Shown piece after piece: positions 6,109-6,318 of a DNA stretch of 6,318 nucleotides (positions are counted from its first letter, which is position 1; each line of letters starts with the position of its first letter). Source of the stretch: Nitrospirota bacterium (GTDB lineage: Bacteria > Nitrospinota > Nitrospinia > Nitrospinales > VA-1); assembly GCA_003235465.1 (NCBI GenBank), contig QJWD01000049.1, forward strand, positions 1-6,318. The letters run 5' to 3'. The position numbers were made by a program, and so were the translations under genes. Below the pieces are notes generated by a model. It made no database searches and was not told where the DNA came from. It saw only the letters and a list, made by a program, of their open reading frames with translations.

Positions 6109-6318
6109 TCAGGGAAAAGCCCAGGAGATGGGTTCCTCGGGATAAACCAGTTCCTTCCTGTGAAATTTTTCCAGATACGGATTGGCCGGATCGGTATTTC
6201 TGATAAAAACCCGGGCGATGGGGTCTTCATAGATCTTCTGCCAGTTTTTCGCGTTTTCCAACCCGCGGTTCCGCTTGTTCATCAGGATGATATCGTGCGG
6301 ATAGCGCTCGAGAACCTC
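6109..6318 (-). CDS. C-terminal end of a probable membrane glycosyltransferase-like protein (partial)
   Basis: Reading the - strand in from the right edge gives 69 residues without a stop, ending in WAFP and TGA (complement of 6109-6111). The start lies outside the window. The text is well-formed protein: LERYPHDIILMNKRNRG, then NWQKIYEDPIARVFIRN, then a polar tail. The pattern of a Trp, then xIYEDxxAxVFIR, is typical of the soluble C-terminal tail of multi-membrane-span glycosyltransferase-like proteins (GT39/ArnT-like and relatives), which end in a small alpha/beta unit. The coding call is stronger than the family call. Codon choice is slightly more AT-rich than in the genes before it. It runs convergent with the phosphorylase gene, with 34 nt between the two stops. 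Confidence 0.6.
   Translation of the reverse strand, partial: EVLERYPHDIILMNKRNRGLENAKNWQKIYEDPIARVFIRNTDPANPYLEKFHRKELVYPEEPISWAFP

Noticed and set aside
6069..6114. CCCTGA...TCAGGG inverted repeat between the convergent genes
   Set aside because: Both arms are just Pro-stop codons (CCC TGA) of the two convergent genes, so the symmetry is likely coincidental.
5145..6230. Long open frame on the - strand (361 codons) antisense to the phosphorylase gene
   Set aside because: It mirrors a clearly conserved + strand enzyme, is low in recognisable motifs and rich in His/Arg/Ala as expected of GC-rich shadow frames, and is out of frame with the real partial gene at 6109-6318.

Overview
The window is a dense, GC-rich (roughly 60% by eye) bacterial chromosomal segment. 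It holds six genes on the + strand, one of them cut by the left edge, and the end of one gene on the - strand at the right edge. I recognise no rRNA, tRNA, CRISPR, insertion sequence, phage gene or integration site. A secreted protein with a signal peptide and a periplasmic-type aspartic protease fold suggests a Gram-negative cell envelope. The FtsK style, with a short acidic linker, resembles deltaproteobacterial or Nitrospinota-like lineages; that taxonomic guess is weak and rests on general sequence feel only.

Layout. Positions 3-2042 carry most of an FtsK/SpoIIIE chromosome translocase; its first membrane segments lie left of the window. A secreted DUF4124 plus retropepsin-like protein (2017-2886) overlaps the ftsK end by 26 nt. 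An SGNH-type hydrolase (2951-3718) and a PlsC-type acyltransferase (3729-4499) follow with short gaps, so these four genes probably form one transcription unit. A 151-nt gap (4500-4650) then holds a 12-bp perfect palindrome, an 11-position imperfect hairpin and a good sigma70-type promoter. Behind this promoter lie a gamma-class carbonic anhydrase-like protein (4651-5157) and a purine/methylthio-nucleoside phosphorylase (5178-6074), 20 nt apart. From the right edge a convergent gene (complement of 6109-6318) ends 34 nt from the phosphorylase stop; its C-terminus looks like that of a membrane glycosyltransferase.

How the genes fit together. The first block is envelope and division biology: DNA translocation at the septum, a periplasmic protease-like protein, and a possible acyl-ester hydrolase beside a lysophospholipid-type acyltransferase, which could act on the same class of lipid. 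The second block is small-molecule housekeeping (bicarbonate/CO2 or a related metal-site function, and nucleoside salvage). I find no convincing evidence of an undescribed defence or mobile system. The most useful second looks are the operator-like dyads at the internal promoter, the base-specificity residues of the phosphorylase, and the hydrolase/acyltransferase pair.
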